Shown here piece after piece: positions 28,121 through 36,663 of a DNA stretch of 64,000 nt. The stretch spans positions 1-64,000 of the forward strand of contig CAINLR010000059.1 of assembly GCA_903850425.1 (NCBI GenBank), read 5' to 3'. Position 1 is the stretch's first letter. The number at the start of each line of letters is the position of its first letter. The position numbers and the translations under genes are program-made. This DNA is from an uncultured Verrucomicrobia subdivision 3 bacterium. GTDB taxonomy: Bacteria; Verrucomicrobiota; Verrucomicrobiia; Limisphaerales; UBA11358. Below the pieces are notes generated by a model. The model was not told the origin of the DNA and did no database searches. It saw only the letters and a program-made list of their open reading frames with translations.

Positions 28121-29154
28121 TCAGGCGGCACCGAGCAAGATTTGCCCGGCCCGGACCAATTGTTGCGTCTCGATTTTCCCGAGGTGATTCGCCCCCGGCT
28201 CGTTCGCGCCGACGATCACCCGATACGGCCCGCCGTTGGGCAGCCACTGGCGGATGCCGGGGTTGGGCCAGAACCACGCGACCGTTGGCGTATTCGTCAT
28301 CACGGCTAGATGGAACGGCCCGGTGTCGCCGCACCGCTGTGCTGGATGACCGCCGCGAGTTGCATCAAACTCAAGTTCCCCGCGAACACACGCCACGGTT
28401 TTTGCGGCAGTTGCGCGAGCAGTTGTTCCATTTTTTCCAACTCGCGTGGCACCGGCGCGCAGGACAGCGCCAGTTTTTTTTCGGGGAAATGTTTTGTGAG
28501 CGCGGCGATCAGCTCCACAAGCTGTTCCGGTGGCAGCTCCTTGAAATCCGCCGTGGTGAACGGGCTGATGTGAACGTAACTTCCCTTGTCCGCCCCGGAA
28601 ATGTCCGCCGCCCGCAACCCGGCCGGATCAACTTGCGCGTGAAACTCGGGCGGCGTGGACGGGAAGCCGGCCTTTGCCAAACAACGGCAGCGTTGTTCAT
28701 AAACCGGCTCTTCGGTGAACGGATGCGCCACGTGCGCGGTGAACATCCGCTGCCAAAACGGCGGGCCACCACCGTTCGGCATCCGTCCCAGCCGTTCGCG
28801 GGCGCCGCTCAAAAACGTCAGCCAACTGGAGCGATCGGAGCCGTTGAGATTGATGAGCACATCGAATTGCTCCCGGCGGAGACGGGCGACCATCTGAATA
28901 TTTTCGCGCAGCGTCGCATGGCGCGGATAGCGCATGTAGCCCCAGACGCGATTCACCCACGGCACGCAATCCATCAGCGAGGTGATGTGGGCGGCGACGG
29001 TGACGTGCAACTCCGCCTGGGGATAGGCCTGCCGCACCAGCCACAGCGCGGGCAGCAAATGCACCGTGTCGCCCAGGAAGCCAAGGTCCAGCACCATGAC
29101 TTTCTTCGCGGCGCGCGTGCGCTGGAGAAAATTTTCCGCGTTGGAGGCCGCCAT
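28121..29154 (-). pseudogene. Glycosyltransferase family 9, frameshifted near the 3' end
   Basis: The first frame (29154 down to about 28335) encodes a GT9 N-terminus and core: KKVMVLDLGFLGDTVHLLPA and YVHISPFTTADFKELPPEQL. It ends prematurely with AAVIQHSGAATPGRSI. The missing C-terminal part continues in another frame to 28121 with CGDTGPFHLAVMTNTPTVAW and FWPNPGIRQWLPNGG. The shift lies around 28335-28345, just before the 'GDTGP.HLA' donor-binding motif, and a few residues appear lost. Either the gene is a recent pseudogene or the assembly has an error. If corrected it would be about 340 residues. Confidence 0.8.
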
Positions 29155-29292
29155 GGTTAACGGGCGGGTTGCCGCAAGTTCATGGGGCCAGTCTTGGACA
29201 CGGCCACCGGAGCGTCAAGCCCGCAACGGCTGACGCGGGGCGCAACTGGAAAGAAAATTCTCGCCCGCAGTCGTGGCGCGGGCATAAATTGG

Positions 29293-31134
29293 ATGCCAGT
29301 GATTTATTTTCTACGCCAACTCTGGACGTTTGTTCACCCGTATCGCGGCCGTTTTTTTCTCGGCCTGCTCTGCGGGATTGGTTACGGCCTGGTCAACGGG
29401 GTTTTGCTCGGCACCGTCAAGGTCGTCGTCCAACTGGTGTTTGAAGGCGAAACCAACTTGCACCAGCAGCTCGCGCACGCCCCCAGGTGGATTCATCCCC
29501 TCTCGCAGCCGCTGGCCGCGCTGGTGCCGGAATTTCATGCCCCCGCCGCGAACGACACGCTCCGCTGGGCGCTCATCATCGGCGCGATCCCCGTCATCAT
29601 GCTCGCGCGAAACATCCTGCAATACCTGAGCATCTATCTCACGAACTGGTCGGCCCTGCATGCCATCGCCGACATCCGCACGAAGTTGTTCAGCCACCTG
29701 CAAAACCTGTCGCTCGGCTTTTTCAACCGCGCCAAAACCGGCGATTTGATTGCGCGCATCACCAACGACACCCAGGTGCTTTACGGCATCGTCGGCAGTT
29801 CGTTCGCCTCCGCCGTCAAGGATCCCATCACGATTTTCTGCCTGCTCGGTTATCAACTGGCGACGAACACGACGTTGACGTTGATTTCCATCGTGGTGTT
29901 TCCGGTCTGCATCGTGCCGATCATTATTTATGGTCGCAAAGTCCGTAAATCGGCGCGTGCCGTCCAGGAATACAACGCCGAACTCACGAACCTGATGCAC
30001 GAGTCCTTCACCGGCAACCGCGTCATCAAGGCCTACAACCTGGAAGAAACCGTCAGCGCGCAGTTCCGCGCCACCACCAAAAAATATGTCGGCCAGTTGA
30101 TGCGCGTCGTCCGCGCCAACGAAATCCCCAGCCAGTTGATGGAGGTTTTTGGCGCCACCGGCATCGCGCTGGTATTTTTTTACATCCAGCGCAGCATGCA
30201 GTTCTTGCCCAAAGATCAGCAGCCCACCGCGTCGGATTTTCTTACTTTCGTTTTGACCATCGTGATGATCTACCCGCCGGTCAAGGCGTTCACGCGGCTG
30301 CACAACCAATTGCATCAGGCCCGCGCCGCCAGCGAGCGCGTCTTTGAGTTGCTCGCCACGAAAAATTCCGTGCCGGAACCGGCGGAGCCCAAGATGCTCC
30401 ACGCCTCCAACGCCGATATTGAAATTCAAAACCTCGATTTTAATTACGGCGAGAAGCCGGTGCTGCGCAACATCAACCTCACCGTCAAGGCCGGCCAGCT
30501 CGTTGCGCTCGTCGGTCACAGCGGCTCCGGGAAGACAACGCTGGCCAATCTGTTGCTGCGCTTTTACGACCCGGTGCGCGGCACGGTGAAAATCGGTGGC
30601 GTGGATTTGCGCGACGTGTCCACGCGCGATCTGCGCAATCAAATCGCGGTCGTCGCACAGGAAAACATTTTGTTCAACGACACCATTCGCCGGAACATTG
30701 AACTCGGCCGGCTGGGCGCGACGAGCGAAGAAATTATCGCCGCCGCCAGGCACGCCTCCGCCTATGAATTCATCCTGCAGAAGCCCGAGGGGATTGAGGC
30801 TGTCATTGGCGAGAAGGGCGTCTCGCTTTCCGGCGGCCAGCGCCAGCGTCTGGCCATTGCCCGCGCGGTTTTGAAGAACGCGCCGATTCTGGTTTTGGAT
30901 GAAGCCACCAGCGCACTCGACACCGAATCGGAACGCGCGGTGCAGACCGCCTTGGACGAACTGATGAAAGGCCGCACGACCATTTGCATCGCCCACCGGC
31001 TCTCGACGATTTTGCACGCCGACCTGATTGTGGTTTTGGATCAGGGCCGGATTGTTGAACAAGGGCGCCACGACGAACTCGTCAATCGCGGCGGCATCTA
31101 TCAAAAACTTTACGAACTGCAATTCAAGTCGTGA
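29293..31134 (+). CDS. MsbA-like ABC exporter (lipid A flippase-type)
   Basis: The protein, about 613 residues from MPVIYFLRQLW, is a half-transporter with six transmembrane helices (about 15-330) fused to an ATPase. The ATPase has Walker A GHSGSGKT, the signature LSGGQRQR, Walker B ILVLDEATSALD and the H-loop CIAHRLSTI. The coupling-helix region (SLGFFNRAKTGDLIARITND) is typical of MsbA. Its place between heptosyltransferase-like genes supports export of lipid A-core or another lipid-linked glycan. An upstream in-frame ATG at 29182 gives a non-conserved extension and is not favoured. Confidence 0.9.
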   Translation: MPVIYFLRQLWTFVHPYRGRFFLGLLCGIGYGLVNGVLLGTVKVVVQLVFEGETNLHQQLAHAPRWIHPLSQPLAALVPEFHAPAANDTLRWALIIGAIPVIMLARNILQYLSIYLTNWSALHAIADIRTKLFSHLQNLSLGFFNRAKTGDLIARITNDTQVLYGIVGSSFASAVKDPITIFCLLGYQLATNTTLTLISIVVFPVCIVPIIIYGRKVRKSARAVQEYNAELTNLMHESFTGNRVIKAYNLEETVSAQFRATTKKYVGQLMRVVRANEIPSQLMEVFGATGIALVFFYIQRSMQFLPKDQQPTASDFLTFVLTIVMIYPPVKAFTRLHNQLHQARAASERVFELLATKNSVPEPAEPKMLHASNADIEIQNLDFNYGEKPVLRNINLTVKAGQLVALVGHSGSGKTTLANLLLRFYDPVRGTVKIGGVDLRDVSTRDLRNQIAVVAQENILFNDTIRRNIELGRLGATSEEIIAAARHASAYEFILQKPEGIEAVIGEKGVSLSGGQRQRLAIARAVLKNAPILVLDEATSALDTESERAVQTALDELMKGRTTICIAHRLSTILHADLIVVLDQGRIVEQGRHDELVNRGGIYQKLYELQFKS

Positions 31135-31149
31135 ATGCGCCGTGGAAAT

Positions 31150-31231
31150 ATAGCGGGACAGGCTTCCTGCCGGTCCAGTTCCGCGTCTGGGAGAAACACC
31201 AACTCGACCGGCAAGATGCCGGTCCCACCAC
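31150..31231. repeat. REPIN-like palindrome (GGGAC-GGC family), intergenic copy
   Basis: The left unit is ATAGCGGGACAGGCTTCCTG; the right unit read on the opposite strand is GTGGTGGGACCGGCATCTTG. These are inverted REP-like hairpins of the same family as 44876-44963 and 62810-62880. The left GTAG has decayed to ATAG. It lies between the exporter gene and the GTG start (31244) of the next glycosyltransferase. Confidence 0.82.
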
Positions 31232-31243
31232 CCAGCCCATCTT

Positions 31244-32269
31244 GTGAGCGCCCGGCTTGAAAAAACGCTCGCGCTCCAGTTCAAATATCTCGGCGATGCC
31301 GTCTTCATTACCCCGGCGCTGCGGGCGCTGAAAGAACCGCGACCGGACGCCGAACTGCATGTGCTGGTGGCGGCGGAAGTCGCGCCGTTGCTCGAAGATC
31401 TGCCGTGGATCAAAAAAGTCTGGGCATTGCCGCGCACGCGGGGCCAGGCGCGCCTGCGCGAATCGTGGCCGCTGATCCGCGCCTTGCGCCGCGAAAAGTT
31501 TGAGCGTGCCGTGGACTTCGGTGGTAATGATCGCGGCGCGATTCTCAGCTTTCTTAGCGGCGCAAAGACCCGGCTTGGCCCGGTGGAAAAGAAGAAGCTG
31601 CTCCAGAAATTTTGCTACACCCAGATGGTTTCCACCGACACGCTGCCGCCGTCGTGGGTGCAACGGCATTTGCAGTTGCTTTCGGCGTGGCAGATTCCGC
31701 CGCCGAAATCGGCCCACTTGGAAATCGCGGCTGATCCCGCACTAGCCGAGGAAGCTGCCAAACTGCTTCCAGATGGCAGGATTCTTTGCCATCTCGGCAC
31801 GTCGCAGCCGCGCAAAGAATGGCCGGTCGCGCGTTGGCAGGAATTTTTCCGGCTCGCCAGCACCGCCGGTTTCGCGCTGGCCTTTTCTGCGGGCACCAAC
31901 GAGCGGGAGCGCCAGTTGCTGGCCGAACTGAAGCGAGGGCAACCAGACATTTTCGCGCTGCCGCCCATCGGTGACTTGAGACTGTTTCTCGCCGTGCTCC
32001 GGCGCGCGCGGTTGGTGATTGCCGGCGACACCGGGCCGCTGCATTTCGCGGCGGGCCTCGGCGTGCCGGTGATCGGCTTGTTTGGCACGGCGGATTCACT
32101 GCTGCGCTCCGCCCCGATCTATGCGGCGAAACAGATTGTCAAAGGCGGCTATTGTTTTTGCGATGAGAAGGGTTTGCATTCAGCGAATTGTCAGGACGCC
32201 CAGCCCTGCATGAACGCCATCCGCACGGAACCGGTTCTGGCCGCGCTGCTACATTTATTGGCGCGATGA
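31244..32269 (+). CDS. Glycosyltransferase family 9 (heptosyltransferase II-like)
   Basis: This 341-residue protein begins (GTG start) MSARLEKTLALQFKYLGDAV. It has a GT-B fold with ILCHLGTSQPRKEWPVARW and VIAGDTGPLHFAAGLGVPVI, the signature of WaaF/WaaC-type LPS core heptosyltransferases. It ends with CFCDEKGLHSANCQDAQPCM, a Cys-rich tail also common in the family. The GTG is preferred because no in-frame ATG lies between it and the repeat just upstream. Its stop overlaps the start of the AlgX-like gene (ATGA). Confidence 0.9.
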   Translation: MSARLEKTLALQFKYLGDAVFITPALRALKEPRPDAELHVLVAAEVAPLLEDLPWIKKVWALPRTRGQARLRESWPLIRALRREKFERAVDFGGNDRGAILSFLSGAKTRLGPVEKKKLLQKFCYTQMVSTDTLPPSWVQRHLQLLSAWQIPPPKSAHLEIAADPALAEEAAKLLPDGRILCHLGTSQPRKEWPVARWQEFFRLASTAGFALAFSAGTNERERQLLAELKRGQPDIFALPPIGDLRLFLAVLRRARLVIAGDTGPLHFAAGLGVPVIGLFGTADSLLRSAPIYAAKQIVKGGYCFCDEKGLHSANCQDAQPCMNAIRTEPVLAALLHLLAR

Positions 32270-33447
32270 ACCCGGCCGCTGACGACATTCCGCCGCGCCG
32301 GCTTTGGGCTGAATGGCTCCTGATTCTCATTTTCGCCGCGCTGCTGTGGTTGCCCACAGTGGATTATTTCATCGGCCTTGACCGCACCCAACCGCCGGGT
32401 GAGAACCGGCTGCCCGCGCCGAAGCCGCATTTGGGTCAGTTCAATTTAGCCGGCGCGCAAAAATACACCGTCGCTTGCGAAGTCTATTTCAACGACCACT
32501 TCGGTTTTCGCAAGCGGCTCATCCGCTGGTTTCAACAATGGAAGCAGCGGCTCTATCACGACCAGAGCGTCAACAAAGTCATCGTCGGCCGCGACCACTG
32601 GCTGTTCTCGGGCGAACAACTGATGGTCGAACATTTTCTCGGCCTGGCGAAGTTCACGCCGGCGCAACTGAAAAGCTGGCAGACGTTGCTGGAAAAACGC
32701 CGGGACTGGCTGGGGCAACGCGGGACCAAATACCTCTTCGTGATTGCGCCGGATAAACAATCAATTTATCCCGAACAACTGCCCGTCTGGCTCGTCAACG
32801 CCGCGCCCACCAACCGCGAAACCAAGCTGGATCAATTCTTGAAATACATGCAGGCCAATTCCACCGTCGAGATTTTGGATTTGCGCGGACCGTTGGTGGC
32901 CGCGAAGCAAACCCGGCCGATCTATCTGCAAGGCGACTCGCACTGGAACATGTTTGGCAGCTTTGTCGCCTGCCAGGCGTTGATACAAACGCTGACCCAA
33001 CGGCTGCCCGCATTGCCACCGCTGCGCGGGCAGGATTTCATTTGGACAAATACGCCGGATACGGGCGGCGACCTGGCGCGCATGGCGGGCGCGGAGGCGG
33101 GCGAGAAAAATTCTTTCCAGTTCCAGCCGGCAACGGCGCTGCCAGCCCTGCGCATGACGGAAGATCTCCATTTCAAATCCAACTGGGGCATCAAGAAAGT
33201 GGTGACGGTGGAAAATCCCGCCGCGACCAACCGCGTGGTGGTCCTGTTCCATGATTCGTTTGGCGGCTCCTGGCCGCCATTCCTTGGCCTCAGTTTCAAG
33301 CGGGCCGTGTTCGAACTGGACAACCACGAGTTCTGCCCGGCGCTGATTGCGTCGAACGCCCCCGACGTGGTGATCAACGAGATTTTGGAACGCTACTTCG
33401 ATACCGCCGATCCCGAAGAGATGATCGCCAAGGATGCGCTGCCATGA
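32266..33447 (+). CDS. AlgX/AlgJ-like SGNH O-acetyltransferase
   Basis: The ~393-residue protein has an N-terminal membrane anchor (about 15-32, EWLLILIFAALLWLPTVDYF). An SGNH-type domain follows with YFNDHFGFRKRLIR, VGRDHWLFSGEQ, QGDSHWNMFGSF (catalytic Asp/His pair) and VVLFHDSFGGSW (nucleophile serine in the DSF motif). It would take acetyl groups delivered by the next gene's MBOAT protein and place them on a periplasmic polysaccharide, as in alginate acetylation. The start is the ATG overlapping the GT9 stop. The glycan substrate is unknown. Confidence 0.85.
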   Translation: MNPAADDIPPRRLWAEWLLILIFAALLWLPTVDYFIGLDRTQPPGENRLPAPKPHLGQFNLAGAQKYTVACEVYFNDHFGFRKRLIRWFQQWKQRLYHDQSVNKVIVGRDHWLFSGEQLMVEHFLGLAKFTPAQLKSWQTLLEKRRDWLGQRGTKYLFVIAPDKQSIYPEQLPVWLVNAAPTNRETKLDQFLKYMQANSTVEILDLRGPLVAAKQTRPIYLQGDSHWNMFGSFVACQALIQTLTQRLPALPPLRGQDFIWTNTPDTGGDLARMAGAEAGEKNSFQFQPATALPALRMTEDLHFKSNWGIKKVVTVENPAATNRVVVLFHDSFGGSWPPFLGLSFKRAVFELDNHEFCPALIASNAPDVVINEILERYFDTADPEEMIAKDALP

Positions 33448-33516
33448 ATCGTGCCCGTGGATTGCGCCCGCGCGCCGGGGCTTTTATGATGCGCTGCTGG
33501 CGGTCCCAAATTTAAT

Positions 33517-34968
33517 ATGGTTTTCAGTTCGCCCTTGTTTTTGTTTCTGTTTTTGCCCGTCGTCCTGACGGTTTATTTTTTGCTGCCCGGACGGCGCGCC
33601 CGCAACTCCTGGCTGCTGTTGGTGAGCCTCCTTTTTTATGCGTGGGGCGAGGTCGGTTTCATCCTGCTGCTGCTCGTTTCCACCCTCGTCAACTTCGAAC
33701 TGGGCAAATGGGTGGAACGCAGCGAGGAAATTTCGCGGCGGAAGCAGGCCGTGGCCGTCGCGGTCATCGTCAATGTCGGTTTCCTCGCGTTCTTCAAATA
33801 CGCGGGCCTGGTCGTGGCCTCGCTCAACCTGCCGCTGAAATTTTGCGGCGTTGGCGTCCTGCCCGTGCCGCACCTCGCGTTGCCTATCGGCATCTCGTTT
33901 TTCACGTTCCATGCGCTGTCCTACATCATTGACATTTATCGTCGCAAATGGCGCGCGGCCCGCGACCCGCGCGACGTGGCGCTCTACATTTTCTTTTTTC
34001 CGCAACTCGTCGCCGGCCCGATTCTGCGCTGGAACGCCATCGCGCCACAACTGGAGCAGCGTAATCATCACCGCGCCAATTTTGCGGAAGGGGTGCGGCG
34101 CTTCGTCGGTGGATTCGCCAAGAAAATGATCGTCGCCAACGCCGTCGCCCTGCCCGCCGACCAGATATTTGCTTTGCCCGCCAGCGAACTTTCCGCGCCG
34201 GTCGCCTGGCTGGGCGTGGCGTGCTACACGATTCAAATCTACTTTGATTTCTCCGGTTACTCGGACATGGCGGTCGGCCTGGGCAAGATGTTTGGCTTTC
34301 AGTTCATCGAGAATTTCAATTTTCCCTACACCGCGCAGTCCATCCAGGATTTCTGGCGGCGCTGGCACATCTCGCTGTCGAGCTGGTTCCGCGACTACGT
34401 TTATATTCCGCTCGGCGGCAACCGCGTTTCCGCCGCGCGCAACCACCTCAACCTCCTCGCCGTGTTTTTCCTGTGCGGCCTGTGGCATGGCGCGAGCTGG
34501 ACGTTCGTGGCGTGGGGACTTTTCCACGGAATTTTTCTGGTGCTGGAGAAAACGCCGTGGGGAACTTTGCTGGCGAAACTGCCGCGGCCGCTGCGGCACG
34601 CCTACATGATTTTCGCCGTGATGATGGGTTGGGTGCTGTTCCGGTCGGACACGTTCGCCGGCGCGGGCCATTTTTTTGCGGCGTTGGTTGGCGCGGGCCA
34701 CGTCCTGCAGGCCCAGCCGTGGCATCGCTACGCCGGCAACGAAGTCATCTGGGCCTTGTGCCTCGGGGCGGCCTTCAGCCTGCCGCTGTGGAACGCCGCC
34801 AAAAACGCCGGCGCGAAAATCGGCGAACGTGTTCCGGCTGCCGGCCGCGAACTCTACTTCGGCTTTGGGCAACTTCTCGAAATTCTGTTGATCGTCGCCG
34901 TCCTGCTGATCGCGGCGGCATGGCTGGCGGGCGGAACTTACAATCCATTCATCTACTTCCGCTTTTAG
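33517..34968 (+). CDS. MBOAT family O-acyltransferase, AlgI-like
   Basis: The 483-residue protein has about ten to twelve transmembrane helices, starting MVFSSPLFLFLFLPVVLTVY. It carries YFDFSGYSDMAVGLGKMFGF, FWRRWHISLSSWFRDYVYIP and CGLWHGASWTFVAWGLFHG with the catalytic His at H324. This is the standard AlgI/DltB-type MBOAT set. It moves acyl groups across the membrane for the AlgX-like protein encoded 70 bp upstream. Together they form a minimal polysaccharide O-acetylation module next to the LPS-type gene cluster. Confidence 0.93.
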   Translation: MVFSSPLFLFLFLPVVLTVYFLLPGRRARNSWLLLVSLLFYAWGEVGFILLLLVSTLVNFELGKWVERSEEISRRKQAVAVAVIVNVGFLAFFKYAGLVVASLNLPLKFCGVGVLPVPHLALPIGISFFTFHALSYIIDIYRRKWRAARDPRDVALYIFFFPQLVAGPILRWNAIAPQLEQRNHHRANFAEGVRRFVGGFAKKMIVANAVALPADQIFALPASELSAPVAWLGVACYTIQIYFDFSGYSDMAVGLGKMFGFQFIENFNFPYTAQSIQDFWRRWHISLSSWFRDYVYIPLGGNRVSAARNHLNLLAVFFLCGLWHGASWTFVAWGLFHGIFLVLEKTPWGTLLAKLPRPLRHAYMIFAVMMGWVLFRSDTFAGAGHFFAALVGAGHVLQAQPWHRYAGNEVIWALCLGAAFSLPLWNAAKNAGAKIGERVPAAGRELYFGFGQLLEILLIVAVLLIAAAWLAGGTYNPFIYFRF

Positions 34969-35109
34969 CGTCGCAACCTGGCAATCCGCGTAAAGGCAGG
35001 CCGCATTAGCGCCAAAAGCGCCGCCAGGTTTGCACAATTTGTTCTGTCCATTTCCGGCGGCTTTCAGGAATAATAGGTCTTCGCCACCTAAATCGATTTT
35101 ATACAAAAT

Positions 35110-36117
35110 ATGAATCCCGCCCAACCCGCCAACGACACCGCCACCCGCCGTTGGCTCTCCTACCGCCCGGAAATCAAGGTGGTGGACTGCACCATCCGCG
35201 ACGGTGGCCTGATGAACAATCATCATTTCACGGACCAGACCGTGAAGCTCGTCTATGACACCTGCGTCGCGGCGGGCGTGGATTACATGGAACTCGGCTA
35301 CAAGTCGTCGCGCAAAGGCATCAAGGTCGGCGAACATGGCGATTGGAAATACTGCACCGAGGAAAGTTTGCGCCGCATCGTGGGCGACAACAAAACGAGT
35401 TTGAAACTCTGCGTCATGGCCGATGCCGAGCGCAGTGATTATCACGAAGACATTTTGCCGAAGCAGGATTCCGTCCTGGACATGATCCGCGTGGCGACTT
35501 ACATCCACCAGATTCCCACCGCGCTGGAAATGGTCAAGGACGCGCACGACAAAGGCTACGAAACCACGCTCAACCTCATGGCCGCCTCGACCATTCCCGA
35601 GGGCGAACTCTGCGAGGGATTGGAGATGATGGCCAAATCCGAGGCCAAGGCGATTTACGTCGTGGATAGCTTCGGCGCTTTTTACAGCGAGCAGATCCGC
35701 GCGCTGGTGAAAAAATATCTCGGTTACTGCCAGGCGTCCGGCAAGGAAGTGGGCATGCACATGCACAACAACATGCAGCTCGCGTTTGCCAACACCATTG
35801 AGGGCATCATTGAAGGCGCGAATTACCTCGACGCCACCATGGCCGGGCTCGGCCGCGGCGCGGGCAACTGTCCGATGGAAGTGCTCCTCGCCTTCCTGCA
35901 CAACCCGAAATACGAACTCCGCCCCGTGCTCGACTGCGTGGCCAACCACATCGAACCGATGCGCGCGAAACTGCTCTGGGGCTACGACCTGCCGTATCTG
36001 CTCACCGGCATGTTGAACCAGCATCCGCGCACCGCCATCAAGTTCAAGGAAGCCGAACTCAAGGGCGAAAAGGGCGACATCCTCAAGTTCCATGACACGG
36101 TAACGGATCAGGAGTAA
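35110..36117 (+). CDS. DRE-TIM metallolyase-type aldolase
   Basis: This 335-residue TIM-barrel protein has VVDCTIRDGGLMNNHHFTDQ (metal/substrate loop, the D-x-T-x-R-D signature of HMGL-like aldolases). It also has MELGYKSS, YVVDSFGAFYSEQ, VGMHMHNNMQLAFANTIEGI (HxH metal ligands) and MAGLGRGAGNCPMEVLL. These place it near 4-hydroxy-2-oxovalerate aldolase and HMG-CoA lyase relatives. It follows the envelope cluster but is separated from algI by ~140 bp with no seen feature, so a link with glycan biosynthesis is speculative. Confidence 0.85.
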   Translation: MNPAQPANDTATRRWLSYRPEIKVVDCTIRDGGLMNNHHFTDQTVKLVYDTCVAAGVDYMELGYKSSRKGIKVGEHGDWKYCTEESLRRIVGDNKTSLKLCVMADAERSDYHEDILPKQDSVLDMIRVATYIHQIPTALEMVKDAHDKGYETTLNLMAASTIPEGELCEGLEMMAKSEAKAIYVVDSFGAFYSEQIRALVKKYLGYCQASGKEVGMHMHNNMQLAFANTIEGIIEGANYLDATMAGLGRGAGNCPMEVLLAFLHNPKYELRPVLDCVANHIEPMRAKLLWGYDLPYLLTGMLNQHPRTAIKFKEAELKGEKGDILKFHDTVTDQE

Positions 36118-36154
36118 TAAAAACGACCCCACCGGGGCCGGGCTGCTGCCAAAT

Positions 36155-36196
36155 GCAGTTTGGGTGGGACGAACGTGGCAAAGGGTGTTTGAAATT
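36155..36196. repeat. Near-direct repeat, copy 1 (GCAGTTTGGG)
   Basis: This 42-bp stretch starting GCAGTTTGGGTGGGACGAAC matches 36616-36656 at 35 of 42 aligned positions with a one-base gap. The two copies are in the same orientation and bracket the repeat-filled gap (about 36.16-36.66 kb) upstream of the AT-rich insert. Confidence 0.75.
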
Positions 36197-36225
36197 TCGT
36201 GCGGGCTGCGGGCGCGATGAAAAAG

Positions 36226-36325
36226 CGGTGGAGGGCCACCGCAGTCCAGGACGCTGGCGCGCTGGCCGAGGACCGCCGAACCGCGCGGAGCGTCCTGGAG
36301 TGCGCCAGCCCTCTGGCGCTTTGGG
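36226..36325. repeat. Palindromic repeat (GTCCAGGACGC / GCGTCCTGGA arms)
   Basis: GCAGTCCAGGACGC at 36241-36254 is inverted as GCGTCCTGGAGTGC about 35 bp later. Further GC-rich hairpins (GCGCGCTGGCC, GCCAGCCCTCTGGC) extend the structure to about 100 bp. No reading frame with coding character covers it. Confidence 0.75.
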
Positions 36326-36362
36326 GCGGAGACGGAATGGCCGCAACCGCGTGGCCGGCTTA

Positions 36363-36460
36363 TTAACCACGAAACACACGAACTACACGAAAAACTGAAA
36401 CCCGGAAAGTCGGCTTCATTCGGTGCCCGGTTTCGTGTGTTTGGTGTATTTCGTGGTTAA
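36363..36460. repeat. Palindromic repeat (TTAACCACGAAACACACGAA arms)
   Basis: TTAACCACGAAACACACGAA on the left pairs with an inverted TTCGTGTGTTTGGTG...TTCGTGGTTAA on the right, roughly 98 bp end to end. The interior is AT-richer and carries no gene. This type of 'ACCACGAAACACACGAA' palindrome is familiar from verrucomicrobial genomes (from memory, not checked). Confidence 0.8.
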
Positions 36461-36615
36461 AATTTTCCCGGTTCCACTGACCCAGGGCAGCTCGCTCCGC
36501 GCCGGACTGGCGGATCGCGCAACCTTGGGCTCTGGGCCGGAATCCCGTTGTGATTCCGAAGCGGCGGTAGTCGAATGCTGGCCTTCTGCAAAGAGCCAAT
36601 CCGCCGATGACAAAG

Positions 36616-36656
36616 GCAGTTTGGGTTGGACGAGCGAGGCAAAGGACGCTTGAATT
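36616..36656. repeat. Near-direct repeat, copy 2 (GCAGTTTGGG)
   Basis: This is the second copy of the 42-bp unit at 36155-36196. It ends eight bases before the start of the AT-rich cyclase-like gene. The region 36461-36615 between the repeats is G/C-rich with short hairpins and no recognisable gene. Confidence 0.75.
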
Positions 36657-36663
36657 CACCTGA

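Noticed and set aside
29311-31437. A 708-residue minus-strand open frame opposite the exporter gene
   Set aside because: It is fully antisense to the MsbA-like gene, which has clear Walker and signature motifs; the antisense translation has none.
33484-36132. An 882-residue minus-strand open frame opposite algI and the aldolase gene
   Set aside because: It spans two well-supported plus-strand genes and shows no domain; it results from high GC and codon bias.
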